The notes: generated by a model not told the origin, from the letters alone. Shown: positions 35,565-44,655, counted from the first letter of the stretch. The stretch is DNA of 64,000 nt from Caldibacillus debilis DSM 16016 (GCF_000383875.1 NZ_KB912891.1:1-64000); one strand, 5' to 3'. A program made the numbers and translations.

Positions 35565-36635
35565 ATGAAGATCGTCTTTCGCGTGGATTCATCCTTCACC
35601 ATCGGTACGGGGCATGTCATGCGGTGTTTAACGCTGGCCGGCCAATTGCGACAGAGGAAAGCCGACAGCTTTTTTGTATGCAGGGAAATGGAGGGAAACG
35701 TCATTTCCCTGATCCGGGAACAGCATTTTCCCGTTTTCACCCTGCCGGAAGTGGAAGACCGTCGGGTTCTCCAATGGTATGAAAGGAACTGGGAACGGGA
35801 TGCCCGGGAAACCTTGTCCCTTTTGGAGCGGCATCTGGATTCGGCGGATTTTCTTGTCGTCGACCATTACGGCTTGGACGAAAAATGGGAATCCCGGATG
35901 AAGCCCTTCGCAAAGAAACTGATGGTGATCGATGATCTGGCCAACCGCAGGCATGACTGCGACATTCTCCTGGATCAGAATTATGTTTTTCGGTATCGGG
36001 AAAGGTACAAGGATTTGGTTCCGCCGGGATGCCGGCAGCTTTTGGGCCCCGGATACGCCTTGCTGCGGGAGGAATTTTTCCGTGCCCCCCGTAGGGTCCG
36101 TAACGGAGAAATCCGCAACATCCTTGTGTTTTTTGGCGGATCGGACCCGACCAACGAAACGGAAAAAGCGCTGGAGGCCCTGGTGCGGCTTGAGGATCCG
36201 CCAGCCGTTCATGTGGTGGTGGGGGCCGCCAACCCGAAGAAAAAGCGCATCGAGGAGATTTGCGGCAGCTATCCCCATCTTTTTTTCCATTGTCAAGTAT
36301 CTAACTTGGCGGAGCTGATGAACGAAGCGGATTTGGCGATCGGAGCGGGGGGAACGGCGACCTGGGAACGCTTGTTTTTGGGGCTCCCCGCTCTGATCGT
36401 GGTTGTGGCGGAAAACCAAAGGGAATTGGCGGAAGCCGTCAGCGCGTTCGGGGCGGCCGTGAATCTCGGCTGGAGCCGCGAAGTGACCCCGGAGAAGATC
36501 TTTCATGAGATCTCCCGGCTGAGGGAGGATCCCGAAAAAGTCCGGGCGATGGCGGAACGGGCAGGGGAACTTGCCGATCGGGACATGGTCAAGACTTATC
36601 CTGTATTGAAGGCGATGATGGGGGAAGGAAGATGA
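35565..36635 (+). CDS. pseG: UDP-2,4-diacetamido-2,4,6-trideoxy-altropyranose hydrolase PseG
   Basis: PseG removes UDP from the diacetylated sugar, giving the free sugar used by PseI. The 356-residue protein has a GT-B-like fold with the glycine-rich FTIGTGHVMRC loop (the catalytic His is in this loop in PseG), LVVDHYGLDEKW near 103, and the C-terminal nucleotide site IGAGGTATWERLFLGLP near 262. The ATG at 35565 seems better than the GTG three codons before. It overlaps pseH by four bases. Confidence 0.92.
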   Translation: MKIVFRVDSSFTIGTGHVMRCLTLAGQLRQRKADSFFVCREMEGNVISLIREQHFPVFTLPEVEDRRVLQWYERNWERDARETLSLLERHLDSADFLVVDHYGLDEKWESRMKPFAKKLMVIDDLANRRHDCDILLDQNYVFRYRERYKDLVPPGCRQLLGPGYALLREEFFRAPRRVRNGEIRNILVFFGGSDPTNETEKALEALVRLEDPPAVHVVVGAANPKKKRIEEICGSYPHLFFHCQVSNLAELMNEADLAIGAGGTATWERLFLGLPALIVVVAENQRELAEAVSAFGAAVNLGWSREVTPEKIFHEISRLREDPEKVRAMAERAGELADRDMVKTYPVLKAMMGEGR

Positions 36636-37189
36636 ACCTGCTGGCGCGCGCGAGATTGGTGGACATGGATGCTTCCCATCTCGAAATGGTGTTGAACTGG
36701 CGGAACCGGGAAGCGATCCGTTCGGTCATGTTCAACGACGGAATCATATCCATGGAAGAGCACAGGAAATGGTTTGAAAAAACGGCGCAGGATCCGCGGA
36801 CGATCGTAAAAATCTTCGCCTTTGACGATACCCCGATGGGGCTTGTGAATTTTACGGATATCGACAAAAGGAACGGCAAGTGCTATTGGGGATTCTACAT
36901 CGGCGACCCGGACGCCCCGAAGGGGGCGGGGACGATCATGGGCTACCTGGCGTTAAATTTTATCTTCGGTGAAGCCGGGATCCGGAAATTATGCGCGGAG
37001 ATTCTCCGTTCCAATGAGCGGAGCCTCCGTTACCACGAGCGGCTGGGGTTCCGGACGGAGGGGATTTTCAAGGAACACGTCCTGAAAAACGGCCGCTATG
37101 CGGACGTCGTCGCCATGGCGCTCTTTCAACGGGAGTGGCAGGATAAGCGAAGGGAGATCGAAAAATGGATCGGGGGATTGGGGCTATGA
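36632..37189 (+). CDS. pseH: UDP-4-amino-sugar N-acetyltransferase PseH
   Basis: PseH acetylates the 4-amino group of the PseC product using acetyl-CoA. The 185-residue protein is a GNAT enzyme with WGFYIGDPDAPKGAGTIMGY near residue 87 forming the acetyl-CoA region and EILRSNERSLRYHERLGF near 119 as motif B. Its start overlaps the pseG stop (ATGA) and its stop overlaps the pseI start, so the three are coupled. Confidence 0.93.
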   Translation: MNLLARARLVDMDASHLEMVLNWRNREAIRSVMFNDGIISMEEHRKWFEKTAQDPRTIVKIFAFDDTPMGLVNFTDIDKRNGKCYWGFYIGDPDAPKGAGTIMGYLALNFIFGEAGIRKLCAEILRSNERSLRYHERLGFRTEGIFKEHVLKNGRYADVVAMALFQREWQDKRREIEKWIGGLGL

Positions 37190-38238
37190 ACGAAATCGTC
37201 ATCGAAGGCAGAAAGATCGGGCCGGGACACAGACCGTTTATCATTGCCGAAATGTCGGGGAACCACAATCAATCGCTGGAACGGGCGCTGGCGATCGTCG
37301 AAGCCGCCGCCAAGGCCGGGGCGGACGCCCTGAAGATTCAAACCTATACGGCGGATACGATGACGTTAAATTTGGAAAATCCCGATTTTCGCATTGAGGA
37401 CAGTGAAAGCTTGTGGAAAGGGAATACCTTGTATCGGCTCTATCAGAAGGCCTATACCCCTTGGGAGTGGCACAAGCCCATCTTTGACCGGGCCCGGGAA
37501 TTGGGGATGATCCCTTTCAGCACGCCTTTTGACGAAACGGCCGTGGATTTTTTGGAAGAGCTGGATGTGCCGATGTACAAAATCGCCTCGTTTGAAAACA
37601 CGGATATTCCGCTCATTAAAAAGGTGGCTTCCACGGGGAAGCCGATGATCATTTCCACGGGGATGGCCACCGCCGCCGAACTGGATGAAACGGTCCGGAC
37701 GGCGAGGGAGGCCGGATGCAAAGATCTCATCCTATTAAAATGCACCAGCACCTATCCGGCCGACCCGGCGGATTCCAACCTGTTGACCATCCCCCATATG
37801 AAAGAGCTGTTTGACTGCCAGGTCGGTCTGTCGGATCATACGTTGGGGGTGGGGGTGGCGGTCGCGGCTGTCGCCCTGGGGGCGACGGTCATTGAAAAGC
37901 ATTTTACCTTATCGCGGGCCGAGGGCGGCGTGGATGCGGCGTTTTCCTTGGAACCGGAAGAAATGAAGGCCCTCGTTCTGGAAACGGAGAGGGCCTGGCG
38001 GTCGCTGGGACGGATCCATTACGGTCCGACGGAGAGGGAGCAGGCGTCATTGAAGTTCCGCAGGTCGATTTACGCGGCGGAAGACATCAAGGCGGGGGAA
38101 AAATTGACGCGGCAAAACATCCGGGTTATCCGGCCGGGGTACGGCTTGCCCCCGAAATATTATGAAATGCTCCTCGGAAAAGAATTGAAGCGGGATGTGA
38201 AAAAAGGAACGCCGTTAAGCTGGGAGCAGCTGTTGTAA
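37186..38238 (+). CDS. pseI: Pseudaminic acid synthase PseI
   Basis: PseI condenses the free diacetamido-trideoxy sugar with phosphoenolpyruvate to give pseudaminic acid. The 350-residue protein has a NeuB-type TIM barrel: IIAEMSGNHNQS near residue 17, LKIQTYTADTMT near 50, KIASFENTD, LLKCTSTYP and GLSDHTLGVGVAVAAVALGATVIEKHFT, then a C-terminal SAF (antifreeze-like) domain (RRSIYAAEDIKAGEKLT onward). I start at ATG 37186, which overlaps the pseH stop. It completes the pathway, so the operon is self-sufficient from UDP-GlcNAc to CMP-Pse. Confidence 0.95.
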   Translation: MNEIVIEGRKIGPGHRPFIIAEMSGNHNQSLERALAIVEAAAKAGADALKIQTYTADTMTLNLENPDFRIEDSESLWKGNTLYRLYQKAYTPWEWHKPIFDRARELGMIPFSTPFDETAVDFLEELDVPMYKIASFENTDIPLIKKVASTGKPMIISTGMATAAELDETVRTAREAGCKDLILLKCTSTYPADPADSNLLTIPHMKELFDCQVGLSDHTLGVGVAVAAVALGATVIEKHFTLSRAEGGVDAAFSLEPEEMKALVLETERAWRSLGRIHYGPTEREQASLKFRRSIYAAEDIKAGEKLTRQNIRVIRPGYGLPPKYYEMLLGKELKRDVKKGTPLSWEQLL

Positions 38239-38430
38239 GAGCGTTTTTCCGCCTGGGTTTTCCTCTTGATTTTCAGATACAGAAATTTTTTAAAAGCGAA
38301 AGGCCAAGCATTTTTCCAGAACTGTTCAGGATTGACGGAATCATTCACTGGCAATTTGTCCCCGGCCGCCGATTCCGGAGGCCGGATGATTTTTAACATG
38401 GCGGATCGTCAGAAAACGAAGGTGATCGAT

Positions 38431-39618
38431 TTGAATCAACGGCAAAAAACCATCGTCCTTTTGAATGGCCAAAGCCAATATCATGTGCTCCGGCATTTTA
38501 TTCAAGATTTGGCGGCGGCTTTCCAACAGCTTGGGTATCATGCGGAGATCGTGGATTTGCTTCGTCCCTCATGGCCGGCTGATTTGGAGAAAACGGTAAA
38601 GGAAAGGGATGTCCGCTTCTTTTTGTCCATGAATGCGATGGGCATCGACATAAAAATCGGGGAAACCGCCCTGTATGATTATTTGAACATTCCCCTGTTC
38701 GCATTTTTGGTTGATCATCCCATGTATCATCTTAACCGGCTGAACCGGGGCGTGAAAAACCTCATCGTTTCCTGCGTGGACCGAACCCATGTTGATTTTT
38801 TAAAAAGGTTTCTCAACGGTGAATATACAAAGGTGTTTATTCCCCATGGCGCCCCTTTCCGTCCCCATCCGGATTCCGGAAGATCCGTAGGAAAGAGGAA
38901 CATCGATATTTTCTTTGCGGGCACGGTTTTCAATCCCGATTCTTACCGGGAAAAGTGGTCCGCCGGAGGACGATCGATCGCCCGATTGTACGATGAAATC
39001 ATGGAAAGATATCTGTCGGGCCATGACCGGACGCTGATCATGGCAGCGGAAGACGTCTTTGAGGAACGGGGGATCGATACCGAGTATTTGAACCATTATC
39101 GATTCTGGGAGAATTTGGTGTATGTCGATTTGTATGTCCGCAACAAAAGGCGGCTGGATGTGATCCAACGTATATCCAAATTGGGATTGAGAATCGAAAT
39201 CTTCGGCAACGGCTGGGAGCCCTATTTGGATAGGCATCCTTCCGTCAAATTCTATCCCTCCCTTCCTTTTGAACGGGTCCAAGAAAAAATGGCGGATGCG
39301 AAAGTGGTTTTGAATATTTTGCCGAATTTTCACGAAGGCGGACATGAAAGAATCTTTTCCGCCATGTTGAACGGCGCGGTGTGTTTATCCAGCGGCAACA
39401 GCTATTTGCGGCGCGAGTTTCGAGAAGGGGAAGACATCCTTTTTTACGCGTTCGGTCAAGATCTGGAGGAAGTGTTAGGGGAATTTTTTAACGATGAGGA
39501 AAAAATGCAAAGGATCGCGGACAACGGCAGGAAAAAAGCCATGGAAAGGCATACTTGGCTGCAAAGGGCGGAAAAAATCCTGGAAACGGTCGAATATCAT
39601 ATGTTTTTCGTCCGTTGA
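38431..39618 (+). CDS. Glycosyltransferase, CgeB-like
   Basis: A GT-B type glycosyltransferase of about 395 residues. The C-terminal half carries the Glyco_trans_1_2/CgeB pattern: IEIFGNGWEPYLDRHPSVKF, ADAKVVLNILPNFHEGGHER and MLNGAVCLSSGNSYLRREF. No membrane segment. The frame extends upstream to 38266, but TTG 38431 has an AAGGTG site at the right distance and matches where similarity should begin; ATG 38398 is another candidate. It follows pseI by about 190 bases and is probably part of the flagellin glycosylation set, perhaps adding a second sugar or acting on another surface polymer. Confidence 0.8.
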   Translation: MNQRQKTIVLLNGQSQYHVLRHFIQDLAAAFQQLGYHAEIVDLLRPSWPADLEKTVKERDVRFFLSMNAMGIDIKIGETALYDYLNIPLFAFLVDHPMYHLNRLNRGVKNLIVSCVDRTHVDFLKRFLNGEYTKVFIPHGAPFRPHPDSGRSVGKRNIDIFFAGTVFNPDSYREKWSAGGRSIARLYDEIMERYLSGHDRTLIMAAEDVFEERGIDTEYLNHYRFWENLVYVDLYVRNKRRLDVIQRISKLGLRIEIFGNGWEPYLDRHPSVKFYPSLPFERVQEKMADAKVVLNILPNFHEGGHERIFSAMLNGAVCLSSGNSYLRREFREGEDILFYAFGQDLEEVLGEFFNDEEKMQRIADNGRKKAMERHTWLQRAEKILETVEYHMFFVR

Positions 39619-40160
39619 ATACGGGTTTTTCGAAAGACGGTTTATGGCGGGTTTTTCCTGAACGCGCTTCGGTTCGGCATATCCTTCGTGGGTCGAGGCG
39701 CCGAAAAGAAGGCATTTCGCCGGTTTCGAAGCAGATCGGGAGATGGCGCGGTGCGTCTTCAGATTAAAAATTTTTCAGGAAAAACTTGCATGTTTTCGGA
39801 AAGGACGGGGATCAGCCGTCCCCTCCTGCCCGATTCATGATTCAACTGCAAAAGCCGGGAAATTAAGGATAGGCAAATTTTTAAAAGATATCCCATCATT
39901 ATGCGATTGCAATGAAACCAAGGGCAGAAATAAACGGTAAAATAATACCGTTTTATTTTTTGCATCGATCGGATAATGTGGATCAACTCTCTGAGCGATC
40001 AACCGAATTTTTTCATGCGGAGACGTCATCGGTTAAAAAGAGACCGGTTTAGATATGCGGGGATTTACCGAGTATATACAGCTTCGATTTGAGGTGGTAA
40101 ATTAATATTGCCCGGAATAGACGACGGAAGTGAAAAAACAAAGATCGGAGAGGGAGTAAG
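39619..40160. other. Spacer with terminator after the glycosylation block
   Basis: AAACGGTA pairs with TACCGTTT at 39932-39952, followed by TATTTTTT, which makes a good terminator for the maf-pse transcript. The remainder is more AT-rich than other spacers and has no gene; the mazEF remnant begins at its end. Confidence 0.7.
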
Positions 40161-40401
40161 TTGGCCACGACGGTTCAAAATTGGGGAAATTCCCTGGCCA
40201 CCCGGATCCCAAAATATATTGCGGAACAAATAAAAATTGAAGAAGGTTCAAAAATTGAGATTGCGGCAGAAAATCAGTCAATAAAAATTATACCCCTTGA
40301 AGCGAAAAATGACGTTAGGCGAACTCCTGGCGAAAATCACTCCCGAGAACCGTCACGAAGAAATTGATTTTGGTCTCCCTCAAGGAAATGAGCTGATATA
40401 A
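40161..40401 (+). pseudogene. mazE: MazE-type antitoxin, frameshifted
   Basis: Starts at TTG with GAGAGGGAG upstream: MATTVQNWGNSLATRIPKYI, the AbrB/MazE swapped-hairpin DNA-binding domain, through IKIIPLEAK. The C-terminal toxin-binding part continues only in another phase (MTLGELLAKITPENRHEEID, then FGLPQGN), reached if one A is removed from the A5 run at 40305-40309. Unshifted, the frame ends early at 40367 after unrelated residues. In the restored phase the stop overlaps the mazF ATG (TAATG), the usual coupling of the pair. Since mazF is damaged too, I call it a pseudogene. Confidence 0.85.
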
Positions 40402-40729
40402 TGGAACCGAACGCGGCGATCTGGTTACGCCCACCCTTAATCCACAAGCCGGACATGAACAGGCAGGGGTTCGTGACTGCATTGTACTATCACCAAAGAA
40501 GTTTAACCGTTTGACAAGATTTGCTGCAGTCTGCCCCATCACCCGTAAACAAAAGGGCTATCTTTTTGAGTAGAGCTTCGTGACGGTTTAGCCGTTTATG
40601 GCGCAATCTTGCCGGATCAGTTCAAAAGCGTCGGTTGGAAAGCAAGACGGGAAGGCTCCGGACGAAACCGTCCGGGCGTGTTTAGACTTGATTTTCACCA
40701 TTTTAGGTGAAAGCTCCCGCCGCCGATGA
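40401..40729 (+). pseudogene. mazF: MazF-type endoribonuclease toxin, multiply disrupted
   Basis: Segments in different phases rebuild a MazF/PemK toxin: ERGDLVT-like start (GDLVTPTLNPQAGHEQAG), IVLSPKKFNRLTRFAAVCPI, TRKQKGYLFE then TAG, then in a second phase GLAVYGAILPDQFKSVGWKA, and finally KAPDETVRACLDLIFTILGE. The start codon is out of phase with the first block, one in-frame TAG interrupts the middle, and at least two more phase changes occur. Active MazF would cut single-stranded RNA at short sequences; this copy cannot make it. Confidence 0.85.
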
Positions 40730-40804
40730 AACCCAAGAAATCTTGCAATATGAAGCGGGTGCATCATGGTTATTTTCGTACGCTGAGCGGAACGTAAAAT
40801 AATT

Positions 40805-40932
40805 GGGCGTACCCCGCCGCCTGCGCTAAAGTTTAAAGGCGGCGGCCTCTGTTCCTTCCAGCGGACCTCAATTGTTGGATATGCCTGCGCCGATTTAAAG
40901 GGAGGGTACGCCCGGGCGGTCCTTTCCGCTGG
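40805..40932 (+). other. Possible structured RNA or element end upstream of osmC
   Basis: Three pairings can be seen: GGGCGTACCC (40805-40814) with GGGTACGCCC (40904-40913), the local hairpin CCGCCGCC (40814-40821) with GGCGGCGG (40839-40846), and CCAGCGGA (40858-40865) with TCCGCTGG (40925-40932). The first and third cross, so they would form a pseudoknot or alternate. No coding frame is supported. It may be a leader RNA of osmC, or the subterminal structure of a lost mobile element. Confidence 0.45.
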
Positions 40933-41091
40933 AGGGAAATTAACCCGATCAATTTTCTGATCCGTCCCCCTTTCTCTTCGTTTAGAAGCGGGGGAATCTT
41001 CTCGGATGACAATATATTTTGAAATAGAAACATATGCAACGGTAAAATAGGAATAAATGGATGATCTTTTTATTTATTTGAGGAGGAAACC

Positions 41092-41544
41092 ATGGCCGAA
41101 CATCATTTTCTCTTGAAAGCGGACTGGCACGGAGGCAGAAACAGCACCGGATTTATCGACGCGGGCGGGTTGAAGGCGGAAATCTCCATCCCGGAGGAAA
41201 TGGACGGACCGGGGGTCGGAACAAACCCGGATGAGATGCTGCTCGGCGCGGCAGCCACCTGCTATTTGATCACCCTCGCCGCCATGCTGGAACGGGCCAA
41301 GATCCCGGTCAGCCAATTGAAATTGGAATCGGAAGGGATCGTGGAAGTGGAACAGGGGGTGTTTACCTACAAAAAGATCATCCACCGGCCCAAAGTCACC
41401 TTGGCGGCGGAAGCGGACGGGAAAGATGTGGAAAAAGCCGGGCTTCTGTCGGAAAAGGCGGAGAAAAGCTGCATGATCTCCCGGGCGGTGCAGGGAAATG
41501 TGGAGATTCAGGTGGAAGCGGAAATCGGCGTGGAGGAAGGGTGA
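41092..41544 (+). CDS. OsmC/Ohr family peroxiredoxin-like protein
   Basis: A 150-residue OsmC-family protein, likely a thiol-dependent hydroperoxide reductase or lipid-binding relative in the cytoplasm. Family features are GTNPDEMLLGAAATCYLITLA near residue 43 (with the first Cys) and EKAEKSCMISRAVQGNVEI near 122 (with the second Cys), the pair that forms the redox centre. The lack of the N-terminal motif of true Ohr suggests the SACOL1771/YhfA-like subgroup. GAGGAGG precedes the ATG; a terminator follows. Confidence 0.88.
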   Translation: MAEHHFLLKADWHGGRNSTGFIDAGGLKAEISIPEEMDGPGVGTNPDEMLLGAAATCYLITLAAMLERAKIPVSQLKLESEGIVEVEQGVFTYKKIIHRPKVTLAAEADGKDVEKAGLLSEKAEKSCMISRAVQGNVEIQVEAEIGVEEG

Positions 41545-41667
41545 AACGAAAATCGGCACCGTTTCGGTTCATTGGGATCGATCCTTACAAAAAGGGAGTT
41601 CGTACATGAAGCGTCCCCTGGGTCCCCTGCCAAGCAAACATGGATAAAAGGCACATTGAAGATGAAG

Positions 41668-41697
41668 CGCCCCCTGTCAATCAGACGGGGGCATTTT
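41668..41697 (+). terminator. Intrinsic terminator after osmC
   Basis: GCCCCCTGTC pairs with GACGGGGGC around AATCA (one bulge), followed by ATTTTT. Confidence 0.85.
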
Positions 41698-41901
41698 TGG
41701 CAGCCTGGGTCCTATCTCATAAGTACTCAGGCTGTTCATTTCTTTTAGGAACATCGGCGGTCTAAAATCGATCCGACGGGCGAGCACCAGCCTTCCCTTC
41801 TTCGGCCGTGCGGGAAACGCTCCGTCTGCACGGAGAAAGAGGCTTGCCATGCAAGGATTCAAATATCAATCCGCTAAACTTTTAACCTATTTCCTCCACA
41901 G

Positions 41902-41959
41902 AAAAAACCCCGCCACCGCAGACAGATGAATGGCCCATTCTCCCTTCTGCGACGGGGGG
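41902..41959 (-). terminator. Minus-strand terminator after acyP
   Basis: On the minus strand CCCCGTCGCAG pairs imperfectly with CTGCGGTGGCGGGG, followed by six T residues. It serves the acylphosphatase gene. Confidence 0.8.
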
Positions 41960-41979
41960 ATCATGTCTTTCCGGACTTC

Positions 41980-42252
41980 TCAATATCTGATGCGGAAATC
42001 TTTGTAGCCCGCCTCTTCCTCTTTATACTCGATTTTCATGTCGGTGATCTTGATGAAGGGATTCAATCTTTTATTTAACGAATGGATGAAAGTCTCGATC
42101 TTTTCCTTCGTTCCTTCCACTTCCATTTCCACGGTGCCGTCCTCGTTATTGCGGACCCAGCCGTTGATCCCTTGTTCCAGCGCCTTTTGCATCACCGTGT
42201 AGCGGAAGCCGACGCCCTGCACCCTTCCGCTGACGATAATACGGGCATTCAT
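41980..42252 (-). CDS. acyP: Acylphosphatase
   Basis: Hydrolyses carboxyl-phosphate bonds such as acetyl phosphate or 1,3-bisphosphoglycerate. The 90-residue protein has the active-site loop SGRVQGVGFRYT near residue 8-19 (with the catalytic Arg) and GWVRNNEDGTVEMEVEG near 31-47 (with the catalytic Asn). The ATG at 42252 lies behind an excellent AGGAGG site; the longer frame has no such support. Divergent from the thioesterase gene. Confidence 0.95.
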   Translation of the reverse strand: MNARIIVSGRVQGVGFRYTVMQKALEQGINGWVRNNEDGTVEMEVEGTKEKIETFIHSLNKRLNPFIKITDMKIEYKEEEAGYKDFRIRY

Positions 42253-42417
42253 GGCATCTACCTCCTCGACCGTTTTCCACTTTCCCGGATTATTCGGCAA
42301 GCCGGCATTCCATAAACCTATCATAGCAAAACATCCGCATTTGTTAAATGGCTGAAGATTTTGCGCTTTCAAACAAAAGGATCGGGTGATATACTATTTG
42401 CCAAAGGAGGATGGAAA

Positions 42418-42900
42418 ATGGAAGAAATCGTGGCCCGGGCAGTGCAGGACGAATATGCGGACGAATTTTCCTGGTGTTATGGATGCGGCAGGTTGAATAC
42501 ACACGGCCATCATTTTCGCACAGGCTGGCAAGGGGAAAAAACGGTTACTTATTATACCCCCGAACCGGAGCATACGGCGGTTCCGGGATATGTATACGGC
42601 GGACTCATCGCGTCTTTTATCGATTGCCACAGCACCGGTTCGGCTTCCCTGGCTTTGCATCGGAAAAACGGCCGCCGGCTGGGTGATGGTTCCGAACCCC
42701 CGAGATTTGTGACCGCCTCGCTGAAGGTGGACTTTTTAAAACCGACGCCGATGGGCGTTCCGTTGAAAGCCGTCGGGACGGCGGAAGAAATCCATCCGAA
42801 AAAATGGAAAGTTTTGACGGAACTGTATGCCGGGGAAATGTTGTGCGCCAAGGGAGAAGTTATCACCGTCATCATGCCGGAGTCGTGGAGGAAAAAATAA
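42418..42900 (+). CDS. PaaI family hotdog-fold thioesterase
   Basis: A 160-residue single-domain hotdog protein. The N-terminal WCYGCGRLNTHGHHF motif and VPGYVYGGLIASFIDCHST near residue 55-73 (containing the catalytic helix) are typical of PaaI/DUF4442-like acyl-CoA thioesterases. GGAGG lies eight bases before the ATG. The acyl substrate cannot be predicted. Confidence 0.85.
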   Translation: MEEIVARAVQDEYADEFSWCYGCGRLNTHGHHFRTGWQGEKTVTYYTPEPEHTAVPGYVYGGLIASFIDCHSTGSASLALHRKNGRRLGDGSEPPRFVTASLKVDFLKPTPMGVPLKAVGTAEEIHPKKWKVLTELYAGEMLCAKGEVITVIMPESWRKK

Positions 42901-43253
42901 GCAAGAAGCACCGTTTTCCGAGTTTGGTACAGCCGGAACGTGATGGCATTCAAAACGTCAGCATTTCGCCCGTAACCCCCGTTCACTGCGAACAAATGGA
43001 ACGTCGGAACGATTGCGGCCGCGCACACCCACTATCTTGCTTTGCTTCATCCGGTGACAATCGCGCCAAGGTTTTCGCCCAAGAACGGGGCTTTTCTATT
43101 ATGGACAGCCTTCGCCGGAAAACAATTCAGGCGAGGTCCCGCGCCGCGCCGGAAACAACCGGTTCCCGAACCGGCATTCTTCATGATTCGGGCCGGGGAG
43201 GCCGGCGGTCCGGAAGCCCCATCCGGTTTTCCTGGCTGGCACGTTATGTATTG
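42901..43253. other. Convergent spacer, no gene seen
   Basis: About 350 bases between the thioesterase (+) and XRE (-) genes. Frames exist but without ribosome sites. A short inverted repeat CCGGTT / AACCGG lies at 43159-43174. Confidence 0.5.
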
Positions 43254-43592
43254 TTAAAATTTTTTCCATTCAAAAAGCATTTGCAGAAACTTTAAAACGA
43301 ACTTTTGTTCCTCGACGGATTTCGTTTGCAAAAACGTGATGATCTTGATCAGCGTGTAGTCCTTCGACTCGTTGTTCATTTCCATCGCCTGAAACAGCTG
43401 CTCCAAAGAAATGCCAAGGGCGTCGGCGATCTTTAGCATGCTGTTTAAGGTCGGATTTTTTTCCCCCCGTTCCAACTGGCCGATATAGGTTGCGTGAAGA
43501 TTGGCCAAGGATGCCAGATCCTCCTGGCTGAGTCCTTTTTCTTTGCGGAAATGCCGGATTCTTTCACCAACCATCTTCTGAATCTCGCTCAT
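43254..43592 (-). CDS. XRE family transcriptional regulator
   Basis: A 112-residue protein with an N-terminal XRE helix-turn-helix (GERIRHFRKEKGLSQEDLASLANLHATYIGQLERGEKNPTLNSMLKIADAL-type core, residues about 8-58) and a short helical C-terminus (EEQKFVLKFLQMLFEW) that probably dimerises. AGGAG lies seven bases before the second of two adjacent ATGs. It is divergent from the EAL gene and could regulate it; size and layout recall SinR-like or phage-type repressors, but I cannot name an ortholog. Confidence 0.85.
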   Translation of the reverse strand: MSEIQKMVGERIRHFRKEKGLSQEDLASLANLHATYIGQLERGEKNPTLNSMLKIADALGISLEQLFQAMEMNNESKDYTLIKIITFLQTKSVEEQKFVLKFLQMLFEWKKF

Positions 43593-43756
43593 CATACCAC
43601 TCCTAATGGATCGTAATTTTATGGAAGCACGAAAAGCTGTATTTTCAAGAGACTATTGATATTAATTTGAAAAATATATATACTTTACATGTAATTTACC
43701 GTATCGTTGAATTTTTTTCTAGGACTTTCGGCTTAGAAATTTGGGGGTATTTTCCA

Positions 43757-44476
43757 GTGGCGAAAAGAAATGGAAGAAGCATCCAATACATGATTGAAAA
43801 TAAAATGTTTAGTCATGTATTTCAGCCGATATACGACCTTCAGGAATGGGAAATTTTCGGATATGAAGCGCTCATCAGGACCAACCAGTTTCCGAATGCG
43901 GAGAGTTTTATTTTATTGGCGAGGCAATTGAATTATTTATATTTGTTGGACACGGCATCGATCCAGCTGGCGATCGAGTCGATCAAAATGTACAATATCA
44001 AGCTGTTCATCAATATTTTCCCATCCACATTGGTACACCCTCTATTTTCTCCCTTTTTGGAAATGCTAAACAGCTCGGTTCCGATCAAGCAAAACATCGT
44101 TTTTGAAATCAACGAAAGTGAAAAAATCTTCGATTACCGCCTGTTCAAAAAATCTGTGGAGCAGTTGAAAGAACTGAATTATTTGGTGGCCCTTGACGAT
44201 TTTGGGAAAAATGACAGCAGACCGGATAAAATCCTCGATTTGGAACCGAATTTCGTGAAATTGGATAAATCCCTTGCCAACCAGTTGAAAAAAAAGGAAG
44301 GCAATCAAAAAATCATCGAAAAGATCCTTGTCCATTGCGAAAGTAAAAAGAGCAAAGTCGTCCTGGAAGGGATTGAAAGGGAAGAGGATCTGGCAGCGGC
44401 CAAAGCCCTTGGGGTCCATTTCGGACAAGGCTACTTGCTGGGCGAGCCGGTGTTGTTAAAAGAAATTTACGATTGA
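43757..44476 (+). CDS. EAL domain cyclic di-GMP phosphodiesterase
   Basis: A stand-alone EAL protein of about 240 residues that should hydrolyse cyclic di-GMP to pGpG and favour motility. All main catalytic motifs are visible: EALIR near residue 37, NIFPS near 85, FEINES near 115, DDFGKND near 147, KLDKS near 165, EGIEREED near 203, and QGYLLGEP near the end. I start at GTG 43757, behind a GGGGG site; the frame extends to TTG 43667, adding a hydrophobic segment (IYRIVEFFSRTFGLEIWGYF) that could be a membrane anchor, so the longer form is possible. More AT-rich than its neighbours. Confidence 0.88.
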   Translation: MAKRNGRSIQYMIENKMFSHVFQPIYDLQEWEIFGYEALIRTNQFPNAESFILLARQLNYLYLLDTASIQLAIESIKMYNIKLFINIFPSTLVHPLFSPFLEMLNSSVPIKQNIVFEINESEKIFDYRLFKKSVEQLKELNYLVALDDFGKNDSRPDKILDLEPNFVKLDKSLANQLKKKEGNQKIIEKILVHCESKKSKVVLEGIEREEDLAAAKALGVHFGQGYLLGEPVLLKEIYD

Positions 44477-44655
44477 TCAAAAACGTTGGGCGAGCCGCCG
44501 AATTCCATACATAGGCACATCGCCGTGCGTCCTGGATTCCATCAATTTTGATGAAATCCTTTTTTTATGATTTAAGGAGATTGTGAACATTTTGTTGCAA
44601 TATTTCAAAGTTTTTGTGAAAATATGAGTATCAGATTTTACAAGGGGGAGACGCA

